Positions 53,574 through 62,649 of a stretch of DNA of 64,000 nucleotides are shown here, in pieces. Each line of letters opens with the position of its first letter. The first letter of the stretch is position 1. Position numbers and translations under genes: made by a program. Under the pieces are notes generated by a model. That model worked only from the letters and a program-made list of their open reading frames with translations. It was not told where the DNA came from and searched no databases. The stretch lies in contig NZ_FQWU01000001.1 in the NCBI RefSeq assembly GCF_900129765.1, positions 558,001-622,000 of the forward strand, read 5' to 3'. This stretch comes from Massilia sp. CF038. Its GTDB lineage: Bacteria > Pseudomonadota > Gammaproteobacteria > Burkholderiales > Burkholderiaceae_D.

Positions 53574-54221
53574 TCATTCAATCAACTGGTTCTTGATGGC
53601 GTAGTGAGTCAATTCGGCACTGTTTTTCAGTTTCATCTTCACCAGCAAGCGGGCGCGGTACTCGCTGATTGTCTTTACCGAGAGTGATAACTCTTCGGCA
53701 ATAGCGCTCACGGTCTTGCCGGAGGCGATCATGGTGAGGGTCTGGTATTCGCGGTCGGACAGGCTGTCGTGCAGCGGCTTTTCGCGGTCGTCGCCCAGGG
53801 CGCTGGCCAGTTCCTGCGCCAATGCTGCGCTCACATATTTTTGTCCGGTGGCCACCTGGCGGATCGCGGTCACCAGTTCGCGCGGTGCGCTCTGCTTAGT
53901 CAGGTAGCCGGATGCGCCTGCTTTGAGCGAGCGGATGGCATATTGGTCTTCACGATGCATGGACAACATCAAGACAGCAATCTCCGGATGTTCCTTCTTC
54001 ACTTGCTTGAGCACGTCAATACCGCTGCGGTCAGGCATCGAAATATCGAGCAGCATCACGTGGCACTTGGACTTCGGGAACAACTTGATCGCATCGAGCC
54101 CGTTTTCCGCCTCGCCGGCGACGATGATGTCGCGCGATTCGGCCAGGATCTGTTTCAAGCCCTCGCGCACGATCGCGTGGTCGTCGGCGATGAATACTCG
54201 GATGGTTGCTTTTTCGCTCAT
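53574..54221 (-). CDS. NarL/FixJ-family response regulator
   Basis: A 215-residue two-domain regulator. The receiver has the acidic pair in FIADDHAIVREG, phospho-acceptor Asp59 (MLLDISMPDRSG) and Lys110 in GYLTKQSAP. The LuxR-type DNA-binding domain is LSDREYQTLTMIASGKTVSA with KTISEYRARLLVKM. It overlaps its kinase by 4 bases, so the two form one two-component system. Targets are not evident. Confidence 0.95.
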   Translation of the reverse strand: MSEKATIRVFIADDHAIVREGLKQILAESRDIIVAGEAENGLDAIKLFPKSKCHVMLLDISMPDRSGIDVLKQVKKEHPEIAVLMLSMHREDQYAIRSLKAGASGYLTKQSAPRELVTAIRQVATGQKYVSAALAQELASALGDDREKPLHDSLSDREYQTLTMIASGKTVSAIAEELSLSVKTISEYRARLLVKMKLKNSAELTHYAIKNQLIE

Positions 54222-55345
54222 TGGTGCTGCTTGCTCGGTTCGGTTACGGCATCCATTATCGTCCCTCTTGGTGCCGCCAGCCTAATTTTGATGGTGACCC
54301 GTGTGCCGCCGTGGGCACCGTCGGACAGCACCATGGTCCCGCCCAAGGCCCGCGCGCGTTCGTTCATGCCGCGCAGCCCAAATGATTGCGGCTTGGTGCG
54401 GTCGCTTTGAATGATGCCAACGCCATTGTCTTCAATCGTCAGCGTCACGTGCTGGCCCGAGCGGGTCAATCCCACCTGCACCGCGCTCGCGTGCGCGTGC
54501 TTGGCGATATTCGTCAGCGCTTCCTGGAAGATACGGAACAGCGCAGTCGCGTGATCCAGACTGAGTTCGATTTCCTTTTCGCTGGAAAGGAAGGTGCAGC
54601 TGATGCCGTTCTGCTTTTCAAATTCGCGGCTCTGCCACTCCAGTGCTGCAACCAAGCCCAGGTCCAGCATGGACGGACGCAGGTCGAGCGAGATGCGGTG
54701 AATGGCCTCAATGGTGCGGTCGACCAGCGCGTCAACATAGTCGGCCCGTTCGCGCAGCTGGGGCTGGTCTGGCGGCAAGCGCTTGGTCAGCATCATCAGG
54801 GCCATCTTGATGGCAGTCAGGTTGCCGCCCAGATCGTCGTGAATCTCACGCGCGATGCGGGTGCGTTCCTGTTCCTTGACTTGTTCGATGTGGGCCGTCA
54901 GTTCGGCCAGGCGGGCGCGCGAGCGGATCGTTTCCAGCTGCTCGAGTTTGCTCGCGGTGATATTCGACATGATCCCTTCCCAGTACACCGTGCCCGGTGG
55001 TTCGGGCAGGGCGCGCGGGGTCGAGCGCAGGTTGATCCATTTCTGGTCGTTGTATTCCTCGCTCCAGATGCGGCCTTCCCAGTTCCAGCTGCTCAGCGCG
55101 GCGGCGGAGGCGCGCATGGAATCGAGATAGCCTTTGCGGTCGTCCGGCATGATCAGTTCGAGGAAGCGGTGCGGGTGGCGCTGCAGTTCACGCGCCGTCA
55201 AGCCCAGCAGGGCAGAGCAGCCTTCGCTCAGGTAGGGAAAGTCGACGCTGCCGTCCGCGTACATGATGAACTGGTACACCAGTCCCGGCGTGTTGCTGAC
55301 AATGGCCTGGGGAACGTCGGCGAAAGAGGAGGGCGCAGTGCTCAT
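54218..55345 (-). CDS. PAS-domain sensor histidine kinase (NarX/HisKA_3 type)
   Basis: A 375-residue cytoplasmic kinase. A PAS domain spans about residues 10-135 (GLVYQFIMYADGSVDFPYLS, with a PAC-like end IMSNITASKLEQ). The HisKA_3 dimer helix carries His169 in AREIHDDLGGNLTAIKMAL. The ATPase domain has NIAKHAHASAV, VTLIEDNGVGI-like (LTIEDNGVGI) and GLRGMNERA. It has no membrane segment, so it senses something internal. It is co-translated with the response regulator. Confidence 0.94.
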   Translation of the reverse strand: MSTAPSSFADVPQAIVSNTPGLVYQFIMYADGSVDFPYLSEGCSALLGLTARELQRHPHRFLELIMPDDRKGYLDSMRASAAALSSWNWEGRIWSEEYNDQKWINLRSTPRALPEPPGTVYWEGIMSNITASKLEQLETIRSRARLAELTAHIEQVKEQERTRIAREIHDDLGGNLTAIKMALMMLTKRLPPDQPQLRERADYVDALVDRTIEAIHRISLDLRPSMLDLGLVAALEWQSREFEKQNGISCTFLSSEKEIELSLDHATALFRIFQEALTNIAKHAHASAVQVGLTRSGQHVTLTIEDNGVGIIQSDRTKPQSFGLRGMNERARALGGTMVLSDGAHGGTRVTIKIRLAAPRGTIMDAVTEPSKQHQ

Positions 55346-55440
55346 CGGATGTCGGCAAGGGGACGATGTTTTGAATCATACGGGAAAAACGTGCCGCTCG
55401 GCAGCGCTGTTGCGCGCACTCGACAAGGTACACTGGCGGG

Positions 55441-56154
55441 ATGAAAAAACTGTTCCTTTCCTTTTTGCTCCTGCTGGCGCTGCCCATGGCTGGCCGCGCT
55501 GCCGATCCACGCTTTACCGTCGTTACAGTCGATCCGGCGCAGCAGCAATTACAACTGTTTCTCAATGACGAGGCTGGCGCGCCATTCAAGGGTTTTGCGC
55601 GCCTGGACGCATGGCTGCAGGGGCGCGGCCAGCAGCTGGAGATTGCGTTCAATGCCGGCATGTACCACGCGGACTTCACGCCCGTGGGCTTGCTCGTGCA
55701 GGACGGAAAACAAATGGCGCCGCTCAATCAGGACGACGGCAAAGGCAATTTCTTCCTCAAGCCCAACGGGGTATTCCTGCTGGATGCGAAAGGCGCGCAA
55801 GTGATGACCACGGCTGCTTATGCGCGCGGGGTGAAAAATGTGCGCCTGGCAACGCAGTCCGGGCCGATGCTGGTTATTGACGGCGAAATCCACCCTGCAT
55901 TCAATCCAGAGTCTATTTCGCGCTATGTGCGCAATGGCGTTGGCGTGGCGGACGGCAAGGTGATGTTTGTGATCAGCAACCACCCGGTCACGTTCTACGA
56001 GCTGGCCGCCTACTTCCGCGATACGCTGCATTGCAAGAATGCCCTGTATTTTGATGGCTCGATTTCCAGCATGTATTCACGGACACTGAATCGGGCTGAC
56101 GCCGGGGCACCGCTGGGGCCTATCATCGGCGTGGTTCGCGATCAGGGGAAATGA
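55441..56154 (+). CDS. Exported phosphodiester glycosidase-family protein (NAGPA/DUF2233)
   Basis: A 237-residue protein with a signal peptide (cleavage near AGRAADPRF). The family core is seen in FNAGMYHADFTPVGLLVQDG, NGVFLLDAKG, SGPMLVIDGEIHP and the late ALYFDGSISSMYS. Such domains remove phosphodiester-linked sugars; the substrate here is unknown. It is divergent from the kinase with 95 bases between. A 7-bp hairpin without T tract (56153-56172) overlaps its stop. Confidence 0.88.
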   Translation: MKKLFLSFLLLLALPMAGRAADPRFTVVTVDPAQQQLQLFLNDEAGAPFKGFARLDAWLQGRGQQLEIAFNAGMYHADFTPVGLLVQDGKQMAPLNQDDGKGNFFLKPNGVFLLDAKGAQVMTTAAYARGVKNVRLATQSGPMLVIDGEIHPAFNPESISRYVRNGVGVADGKVMFVISNHPVTFYELAAYFRDTLHCKNALYFDGSISSMYSRTLNRADAGAPLGPIIGVVRDQGK

Positions 56155-56227
56155 TACGCGCCCGTGCGTATCGAAGTCACAACGGTATCGCCCGGACAGG
56201 ACGCCTGCGCGCCGTTACAATGAAGGC

Positions 56228-56794
56228 ATGAATAAAGCATTTGTCAAAGAGTCGGACAACGATGACGACGAGGAAGCCACCGCCCTCGCGCAGGCGATTC
56301 CTGCCGGCGCGAAAAATTACATCACCCCGGCCGGCTACCAGCGCATCAAGGACGAGCTGCTGCACCTGATCGATGTCGAGCGGCCCGAAATCGTCAAGGT
56401 CGTGCACTGGGCCGCCTCAAATGGCGACCGCTCCGAAAACGGCGACTACATCTATGGCAAGCGCCGCCTGCGCCAGATCGACGGACGCATCCGCTTTCTG
56501 ACCAAGCGCATGGATTCGGCCGCTGTGGTCGATCCCAGCGTTCACTTTGGCAATGACCAGATTTTCTTTGGGGCGACTGTAAGTTACAGCAACGCGGCAG
56601 GCGAAGAGCATACCGTGACCATTGTCGGCATCGACGAACTCGATCCCCTCAAGGGCAAGATCAGCTGGGTTTCGCCCGTGGCGCGCGCGCTCACCAAGGC
56701 GCGCGAAGGTGATCTGATCACGCTGCAAACGCCGCTCGGGCCCGAAGAACTGGAAGTGTTGAGCGTGAGCTATCCGCCGCCGTCCGGGGACTGA
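56228..56794 (+). CDS. greB: Transcription elongation factor GreB
   Basis: A 188-residue factor rescuing backtracked RNA polymerase. The GreA/B N-terminal coiled coil is seen in NYITPAGYQRIKDELLHLID and the acidic tip NGDRSENGDYIYGKRRLRQI, which is the GreB-like form. The C-terminal domain carries TVTIVGIDELDPLKGKISWV and SPVARALTKAREGD. It has about 28 extra acidic residues at the N-terminus compared with the usual 158. Confidence 0.95.
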   Translation: MNKAFVKESDNDDDEEATALAQAIPAGAKNYITPAGYQRIKDELLHLIDVERPEIVKVVHWAASNGDRSENGDYIYGKRRLRQIDGRIRFLTKRMDSAAVVDPSVHFGNDQIFFGATVSYSNAAGEEHTVTIVGIDELDPLKGKISWVSPVARALTKAREGDLITLQTPLGPEELEVLSVSYPPPSGD

Positions 56795-56818
56795 TTTCAA
56801 ACTTCAAGCGAGTTGCCG

Positions 56819-58141
56819 ATGTCGATTGCCCATAGCAGTCTGAATCACTTCCTGCGCGTTCCCCTTGCTGCCGAGGTACATTCGCGCCCGTCGCTGCGTC
56901 TGCACAGCGCAGAAACCCTGACCCATCTTGCCGTGTATCAGCGCAGCGATCTGGGCGTGCAGGGCGCCCACGCGCCATTCCAGCACGTACTGCTGACCGC
57001 GTTGTGCCAGCACTTTGGTGTGGCCGGTCCCCATCTTGACGCCAAATATTTTTTCCATGACTTCGGCGCCTTCCGCCTGCAATGGGAAGCGCACACCGAG
57101 TTTGCCACCTACACGTTTGCCGAGCAACGCAGCGTGGCGCCGCCCCTGGCGCGCGCCTTCGACCAGGTGCCGCTGCGCCACATCCCGGAAAAGTGGCTGC
57201 ATGGCTTGAACGGCACCGTGATGGCGGCCACCCATCTGACCTTGCTGCAAGACGAGGCGCCGCTGGAAGACATGCGCGAACTGTTTGGCGGCAATTTGCT
57301 GGTGGGCACGGACAGCCAGAGTTTTGCCCGCGTCTGGACCGATTTTGCGATTGCGCCCGACGGTTTCGGGCGCGTGGTGGTGCAGGATCTGGGCATGCTG
57401 TACCAGCAGGCCGGCCGCCTGGTTCAACGCGTGCTGGAAATTGAAACGTACCGCATGATGGCGCTGCTGGGCCTGCCGCACGCGCAGCAGGCGGCGCCCG
57501 TGCTGAACGCCATCGAAACCGAACTTGCGCGTCTATCGCTTGGCATGAACGACACCAAGGCGGCTGGCATGCCCGACGGCCCGGACGATGAAAGCGCGCT
57601 GCTGCAGGAAATTACCTCGCTGGCCGCGCGCATGGAGAAGCTGGCGCTGGAGAACAGTTACCGCTTCGCGGCCTCGAAAGCGTATTACGCGCTGGTGCAG
57701 GCGCGCATCGACGAGCTGCGTGAAACGCGCATCCCCGGGGTGCCGACCATTCGTGAATTCATGGACCGGCGCCTGGCCCCGGCCATGAACACCTGCGAAT
57801 CGATGGTACGGCGCCAGCAGGCGCTGGCCGAACGGATCGGGCGCACCAATGACTTGCTGCGCACCCGTGTGGGCATCGTGCAGGAGCAGCAGAACCGGCG
57901 CATTCTGGAGTCGCTCAACACGCGCGCAGCGCAGCAGCTGCGCCTGCAGCAGGCGGTGGAAGGCTTGTCGGTGGTGGCAATCTCGTATTATTCTATTGGG
58001 CTGGTCAGCTATGCCGGCAAGGCGCTCAAGGCAGCCGGCGTGCCACTCAATCCCGATGTACTCACGGGGGTGATGATTCCCGTGCTGGTGGTGGCAGTGT
58101 GGCTTGGGCTGCGGCGCATGCACCGGCAGGTACACAGCTGA
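56819..58141 (+). CDS. DUF3422 family membrane-anchored protein
   Basis: A 440-residue protein. The opening NHFLRVPLAAEVHSRPSLRL and LHAWLNGT-like (KWLHGLNGTVMAATHL) segments are those of DUF3422. The middle is helical; two membrane helices at the C-terminus (VVAISYYSIGLVSYAGKAL and VLTGVMIPVLVVAVWLGL) anchor it. The ATG at 56819 is preferred to TTG 56813. The biochemical function of the family is not known to me. It follows greB by 24 bases. Confidence 0.9.
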   Translation: MSIAHSSLNHFLRVPLAAEVHSRPSLRLHSAETLTHLAVYQRSDLGVQGAHAPFQHVLLTALCQHFGVAGPHLDAKYFFHDFGAFRLQWEAHTEFATYTFAEQRSVAPPLARAFDQVPLRHIPEKWLHGLNGTVMAATHLTLLQDEAPLEDMRELFGGNLLVGTDSQSFARVWTDFAIAPDGFGRVVVQDLGMLYQQAGRLVQRVLEIETYRMMALLGLPHAQQAAPVLNAIETELARLSLGMNDTKAAGMPDGPDDESALLQEITSLAARMEKLALENSYRFAASKAYYALVQARIDELRETRIPGVPTIREFMDRRLAPAMNTCESMVRRQQALAERIGRTNDLLRTRVGIVQEQQNRRILESLNTRAAQQLRLQQAVEGLSVVAISYYSIGLVSYAGKALKAAGVPLNPDVLTGVMIPVLVVAVWLGLRRMHRQVHS

Positions 58142-58214
58142 CCGAAACATGACTTGAATCCGTCAGGCGCAGGGCGCCGTATACAGGTCGAGACCACTAA
58201 TTTACCGAGACCTT

Positions 58215-60224
58215 ATGCCGCGCCTGTTGCCCATTGTGCTGTGCCTCGTACTGCCCCTGGCGTGTGCCGAAGGCGGCGAACGGCTGCCATCGGTGGTCGT
58301 CAGCGCGTCGCGCACCAGCGGCATTGGCGTGAGCGACTCGGCCAGTGCCGGTGTGGTCACGCTGCAGCAGCTTGAAGCGCGCACCGTCTACCGGCCGGCC
58401 GAACTGCTGGAAGTGACGCCCGGTCTGATCGTCAGTCAGCATAGCGGCGAGGGCAAGGCCAATCAATTCTATCTGCGTGGTTTCAATCTTGATCATGGTA
58501 CCGACTTGCGCACCACGGTTGATGGCATGCTGGTCAACCAGCGCAGCCACGGGCATGGCCAGGGCTGGACCGACCTGAATTTCATGATCCCCGAACTGGC
58601 CGAGCGGCTCGACTATCGCAAGGGACCATACCGTGCCGACCAGGGTGACTTTGCCGCCGCAGGCGCGGTGGCGGTGCAGTATGCCGATGAACTGGGCGAG
58701 GGTCTGGCCAGTGTTGGCGTGGGCCAGAACGGTTTTCGACGCGCGCTGCTGGCCAATTCACCGCACATGGGCGCGGGCCACCTGCTGTACGCGCTTGAGC
58801 TGTTTCACAATGATGGCCCCTACACCCGGGGCGACGATTTCAACAAGGTCAACGGCGTGCTGCGCTACAGCCAGGGCGATGCCGTCAATGGTTTCAACAT
58901 CACGGGCATGGCTTACAAGGCCAGCTGGAATGCGACCGATCAGATTCCGTTACGGGCCGTGGGCGATGGGCGTCTGGGCCGCTTCGACGGGGTCGATGGC
59001 ACCGATGGCGGCAAGTCGAGCCGCTACAGCGTGTCCGGCGGCTGGCACGGCAAGAGTGCCGCAGGCGCGTCGAAGGTGGAAGCGTCGCTGGTGGCGAGCC
59101 GGCTCGACCTTTATTCCAACTTTACCTACTTCCTGGATGATCCGGTCAATGGTGACCAATTCAGCCAGCCCGACCGGCGCGTGACGGCTGCCCTCAATGC
59201 TGAACACCGCTGGGGCGAGCAGCGCATCGGCCTGCAGGTTCAGAACGACGATATTCACAATGGCCTTTACAACACGGTGGCGCGGCGGCGCTTGTCGACC
59301 ACGCGCGAGGATCATATTGTCGAAACCAGCGCTGCCCTGTTTTACGAACGCGAGTCACGCTGGACACCGTATTTGCGTTCGGTGGCCGGCGTGCGCGCCG
59401 ATGCTTACCGCTTTGATGTAGACAGCAACCTGGCGGCAAATTCAGGTACCCGCAACGCGAGCCGGGTCAGTCCGACGCTAAGCGTGATTCTGGGGCCGTG
59501 GCAAAAGACCGAGCTGTATCTGAATGCCGGGCGCGGCTTTCACAGCAACGATGCGCGTGGCACGACCTTGCGCATCGATCCGAAAAGCGGCGAGGCGGCC
59601 GATACCGTCACGCCGCTGGCGCGGGCCACCGGCCTGGAACTGGGCATGCGCACCGAAGCGCTGCGTGGGCTGCAAAGCACACTCTCTCTGTATCGCCTGG
59701 ACGTCGATTCGGAGCTGGTCTTCGTGGGTGACGCCGGTACTACCGAAGCGGGGCGGCCGAGCCGTCGTACTGGTGTCGAGTTTTCCAACTACTACAAGCC
59801 TAACCGCTGGATGACCATCGACGCCGACCTGGCGTTCGCGCGCGCGCGTTTTCGCGACAGCGATCTGGCCGGCAATCGGATTCCGGGGGCGGTCGAGGGC
59901 GTCGGTTCAGTGGCGCTGGCCGTTGACCATATTGGCCCCTGGTTTGGCGCGCTGCAGTGGCGCTATTTTGGTCCGCGACCGCTGATTGAGGACAACGCGG
60001 TCCGTTCTGGGGCCACTTCGACCATCAATGGGCGTATTGGTTACCGGCTCAGCGGGACGCTGCGGCTGGAACTGGAGGGCTTCAACCTGGCCAACCGGCG
60101 TGCTGCCGCCATCGACTACTTCTACACTTCGCGCCTGGCTGGCGAGGCCGCTCCGGTGGAAGACATCCATTTCCACCCCATCGAATCACGCTCGTTCCGT
60201 CTGACGCTCAGCTCCACCTTCTAA
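58215..60224 (+). CDS. TonB-dependent outer-membrane receptor
   Basis: A 669-residue receptor with signal peptide (near ACAEGGERL). The TonB box region is LPSVVVSAS; the plug domain holds YRPAELLEVTPGLIVSQHSG, KANQFYLRGFNLDHGTDLRT and VDGMLVNQRSHGHGQGWTDL. The barrel ends in the aromatic C-terminus FRLTLSSTF. No FRAP/NPNL haem motif is seen, so the substrate is open. A heme oxygenase gene follows after a REP-like element, making iron or haem supply possible but unproven. Confidence 0.93.
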   Translation: MPRLLPIVLCLVLPLACAEGGERLPSVVVSASRTSGIGVSDSASAGVVTLQQLEARTVYRPAELLEVTPGLIVSQHSGEGKANQFYLRGFNLDHGTDLRTTVDGMLVNQRSHGHGQGWTDLNFMIPELAERLDYRKGPYRADQGDFAAAGAVAVQYADELGEGLASVGVGQNGFRRALLANSPHMGAGHLLYALELFHNDGPYTRGDDFNKVNGVLRYSQGDAVNGFNITGMAYKASWNATDQIPLRAVGDGRLGRFDGVDGTDGGKSSRYSVSGGWHGKSAAGASKVEASLVASRLDLYSNFTYFLDDPVNGDQFSQPDRRVTAALNAEHRWGEQRIGLQVQNDDIHNGLYNTVARRRLSTTREDHIVETSAALFYERESRWTPYLRSVAGVRADAYRFDVDSNLAANSGTRNASRVSPTLSVILGPWQKTELYLNAGRGFHSNDARGTTLRIDPKSGEAADTVTPLARATGLELGMRTEALRGLQSTLSLYRLDVDSELVFVGDAGTTEAGRPSRRTGVEFSNYYKPNRWMTIDADLAFARARFRDSDLAGNRIPGAVEGVGSVALAVDHIGPWFGALQWRYFGPRPLIEDNAVRSGATSTINGRIGYRLSGTLRLELEGFNLANRRAAAIDYFYTSRLAGEAAPVEDIHFHPIESRSFRLTLSSTF

Positions 60225-60232
60225 CGCGCCCC

Positions 60233-60319
60233 CACATCGTCCTCGCGAAGGCGGGGACCCATTCCACGCTACCGAAGTTGTTCAGTGTGCTATAGGTCCC
60301 CGCCTGCGCGAGGACGATG
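60233..60319. repeat. REP-like inverted repeat, copy 2
   Basis: The left arm 60233-60262 is identical over 30 bases to 3365-3394. The right arm 60292-60319 matches its reverse complement with about two mismatches. The loop of 29 bases is unrelated to copy 1. It starts 8 bases after the receptor stop codon. Confidence 0.85.
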
Positions 60320-60409
60320 AATCGTGCGCCCGGTCACTGCTGCTAAACTATTGGCAACTTTTATCGGAGCACGACCATCCTTTCCCCGTCCGAACCCGCC
60401 CATGCCGAT

Positions 60410-60985
60410 GTGCTGGCCGCCCTGCGTCAGGCCACGGCCGAACGCCATGCCTTGCTCGACAGCAGTCTGGCGATTGGTAGCGAGGGCGCCACGCTGGCAC
60501 ATTACCGCGAACATCTATGCATGCTGCATGCCTGGCTGCTGCCGCTTGAGCGTTGGCAGGGCGCCTTTGCCGATGGCCCGCAAGGTGCGCGAACGCTGCC
60601 ATCCCGCCGCTTGAGCGAACGCATCGAAGCCGACCTGACAGACCCCGCCATGCCGTCCGGGAGCCTTTGCGAGGGGCGCCAGAATCCGTGGCCAGCAAAC
60701 GCCAGCCCGGCCTACCGCTGGGGCGTAAGCTACGTCATCGAAGGATCGCAGCTGGGCGGCGCCGTGCTATACCAACGCCTGGCGGCCAGACTGGCACCGC
60801 ACCCCTTGCGTTATTTGCGCGGTGAAGTGCAGGGGCCAGGGCCGCGCTGGCGCAGTTTCATGCAGGAATTGCGCGGCGCTGTACATACGCCGGGGGAGAT
60901 TGCACAAGCATGCGCGGGGGCCTGCGATGCCTTCGATCGCATTCTTGCCCTGCGCGAACAAGCTGCAACGCCCGCGCCTGATTGA
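60410..60985 (+). CDS. Biliverdin-producing heme oxygenase
   Basis: A 191-residue helical protein that opens haem to biliverdin, iron and CO. The proximal haem ligand is probably His13 in ATAERHALLDSSL; the distal helix is seen in YVIEGSQLGGAVLYQRL, with the glycines over the haem. GTG 60410 is the first ordinary start codon, but the frame reads sensibly back to about 60371 and GGAG sits at 60366-60369, so translation may begin at a rare codon upstream (ACG or ATC). It may feed on haem from outside or serve iron recycling. Confidence 0.88.
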   Translation: MLAALRQATAERHALLDSSLAIGSEGATLAHYREHLCMLHAWLLPLERWQGAFADGPQGARTLPSRRLSERIEADLTDPAMPSGSLCEGRQNPWPANASPAYRWGVSYVIEGSQLGGAVLYQRLAARLAPHPLRYLRGEVQGPGPRWRSFMQELRGAVHTPGEIAQACAGACDAFDRILALREQAATPAPD

Positions 60986-61150
60986 ATGAATAGTGTTTGA
61001 CAGTGAAATGGCGCTTGGGGATACTGCTTCTGCGCTGTTCAATAACTTTTGTGCACTATCTCCCCAGGGACTCATGCCGACCACGTCGCCACCGCCGTCT
61101 TGCGCCCACCAGACTCGGTCTGGGGCTGCGCGCGCGCCCAAGGTGGACCG

Positions 61151-62623
61151 ATGACCAACGCATCCGCGCCAAACCTGCTCGCGCGGATGCGTGCTTCAGC
61201 GCTGGTGCATGCGATCGAGCGCTCGGCCGTGCTGCGCAATGGCGCACTGGTGGCCTTGTGGGTACTGGTCTGGCAACTGGGGCGTCTGGTTGAATACACT
61301 GAACATGCCAGTGTCTGGTTTCCCGTCGCCGGGCTGACCTTTTCCGTGATCCTTCTCGATGGCTGGCGCAGCGCGCCTGGCCCTGCCATCGGCTGCGTGC
61401 TGGTGACGCTGTGGGTCTGCGAACGGTACGCGGTGCCGCTCAGTCAGGGGCAGCGGCTGGTAGCGGGGCTGCTGTTTGCAGCTGCCCATGTGGGCACCTA
61501 CGCACTGGGCGCATTTCTGCTGCGCGCGATTGCCCGGCGCGGCAATGACGGCTTGCCCAGCCTGGTGCTGGCCTTCCTGCTGATCGCTGCACTGACCTCG
61601 CTCATCTCCATGGGGCTGGGCATGTGGGTGCTGGTCTCGACCGGCATGATGGCTGCCCACGATGTCGAACGCGCATGGCTGGCCTACTGGATTGGCGACA
61701 TGGCTGGCGTGATGGTGATGGCGCCGTTTTTTGCGGCGATTCTGGGCGCGCTGTTCCCGCGCGCCGCAGCGCGTTTCAGCAGCAACTACAATCTGCGCTA
61801 CCAGAACGCGACCTCCCGCTTCAAATACAAGCTGCTGCTGAACGTGGTGCTGCTGTCAGCCTCGATGCTGCTGGCCTATTCCACGCGCTCGTACAACAGC
61901 GCCTTTGCGATCTTCTTCCTGGTGCTGCCGTATATGTGGATCGCCTGCACCGAGCCGGCCTTTTACAATGTGCTGGCGGTGGCGCTGGGCAGCTTTGTGA
62001 TTGCCTTGCTGGTGCACCTGCTCGGACTGAAAGACGTGGTGATGGTGTACCAGTTTGCGATCAACGTGATTGCTGCCAACGCCCTGTTCGGGCTTGCCTT
62101 GCCCAGCCTGATCGCAGACAACGACAAGCTGCGCCGCGTGGCCGAAACCGACAGCCTGACCGGCGCCGCATCGCGCGCCGCGCTGGAACGCCAGGCACGC
62201 CATGAAATCGAGCGCTGCCGCCGCGTGCGCGAGCCGCTGGCGCTGGTGGTATTCGATATCGACTACTTCAAGAAGATAAATGACCTGTTCGGCCACGCCA
62301 TGGGCGACCGCGCACTGCGCCAGGTGTGCGCCATCGCGCAGCGCAATCTGCGTCCGTCGGACATGCTGGGCCGAGTTGGCGGCGACGAATTCGTCGCGCT
62401 ACTGCCGGGCATAGGCGCGGAAGCGGCGCTGGCGATTGCCGAGCGCATCCGAGCCCAGGTGCATACGAATGAACTGGAAAGCGCGCTCTTGATGACCGCC
62501 AGTTTCGGCGTGGCGGAGCTGCGCGACGATGACCACTACCAGGATATTTTTGAACGGGCCGACCGCGCCTTGTACGTGGCCAAGCAGCAGGGACGCAACC
62601 GGGCGGCGATGCTGGCAGCTTAA
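61151..62623 (+). CDS. Membrane diguanylate cyclase (MASE1-GGDEF)
   Basis: A 490-residue protein. Residues about 20-315 form a MASE1 membrane sensor of about eight helices (including WFPVAGLTFSVILLDGWR and the YWIGDMAGVMVMAPFFAAIL segment typical of MASE1). The C-terminal GGDEF domain has GGDEF at 410-414 and an intact inhibitory RxxD (Arg401-Asp404). ATG 61151 follows AGGTGG; an upstream extension to 61049 reads poorly. It converges with spoT. Confidence 0.93.
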   Translation: MTNASAPNLLARMRASALVHAIERSAVLRNGALVALWVLVWQLGRLVEYTEHASVWFPVAGLTFSVILLDGWRSAPGPAIGCVLVTLWVCERYAVPLSQGQRLVAGLLFAAAHVGTYALGAFLLRAIARRGNDGLPSLVLAFLLIAALTSLISMGLGMWVLVSTGMMAAHDVERAWLAYWIGDMAGVMVMAPFFAAILGALFPRAAARFSSNYNLRYQNATSRFKYKLLLNVVLLSASMLLAYSTRSYNSAFAIFFLVLPYMWIACTEPAFYNVLAVALGSFVIALLVHLLGLKDVVMVYQFAINVIAANALFGLALPSLIADNDKLRRVAETDSLTGAASRAALERQARHEIERCRRVREPLALVVFDIDYFKKINDLFGHAMGDRALRQVCAIAQRNLRPSDMLGRVGGDEFVALLPGIGAEAALAIAERIRAQVHTNELESALLMTASFGVAELRDDDHYQDIFERADRALYVAKQQGRNRAAMLAA

Positions 62624-62649
62624 GTCGTGGGCGACGCCGCTAGCGGTTT

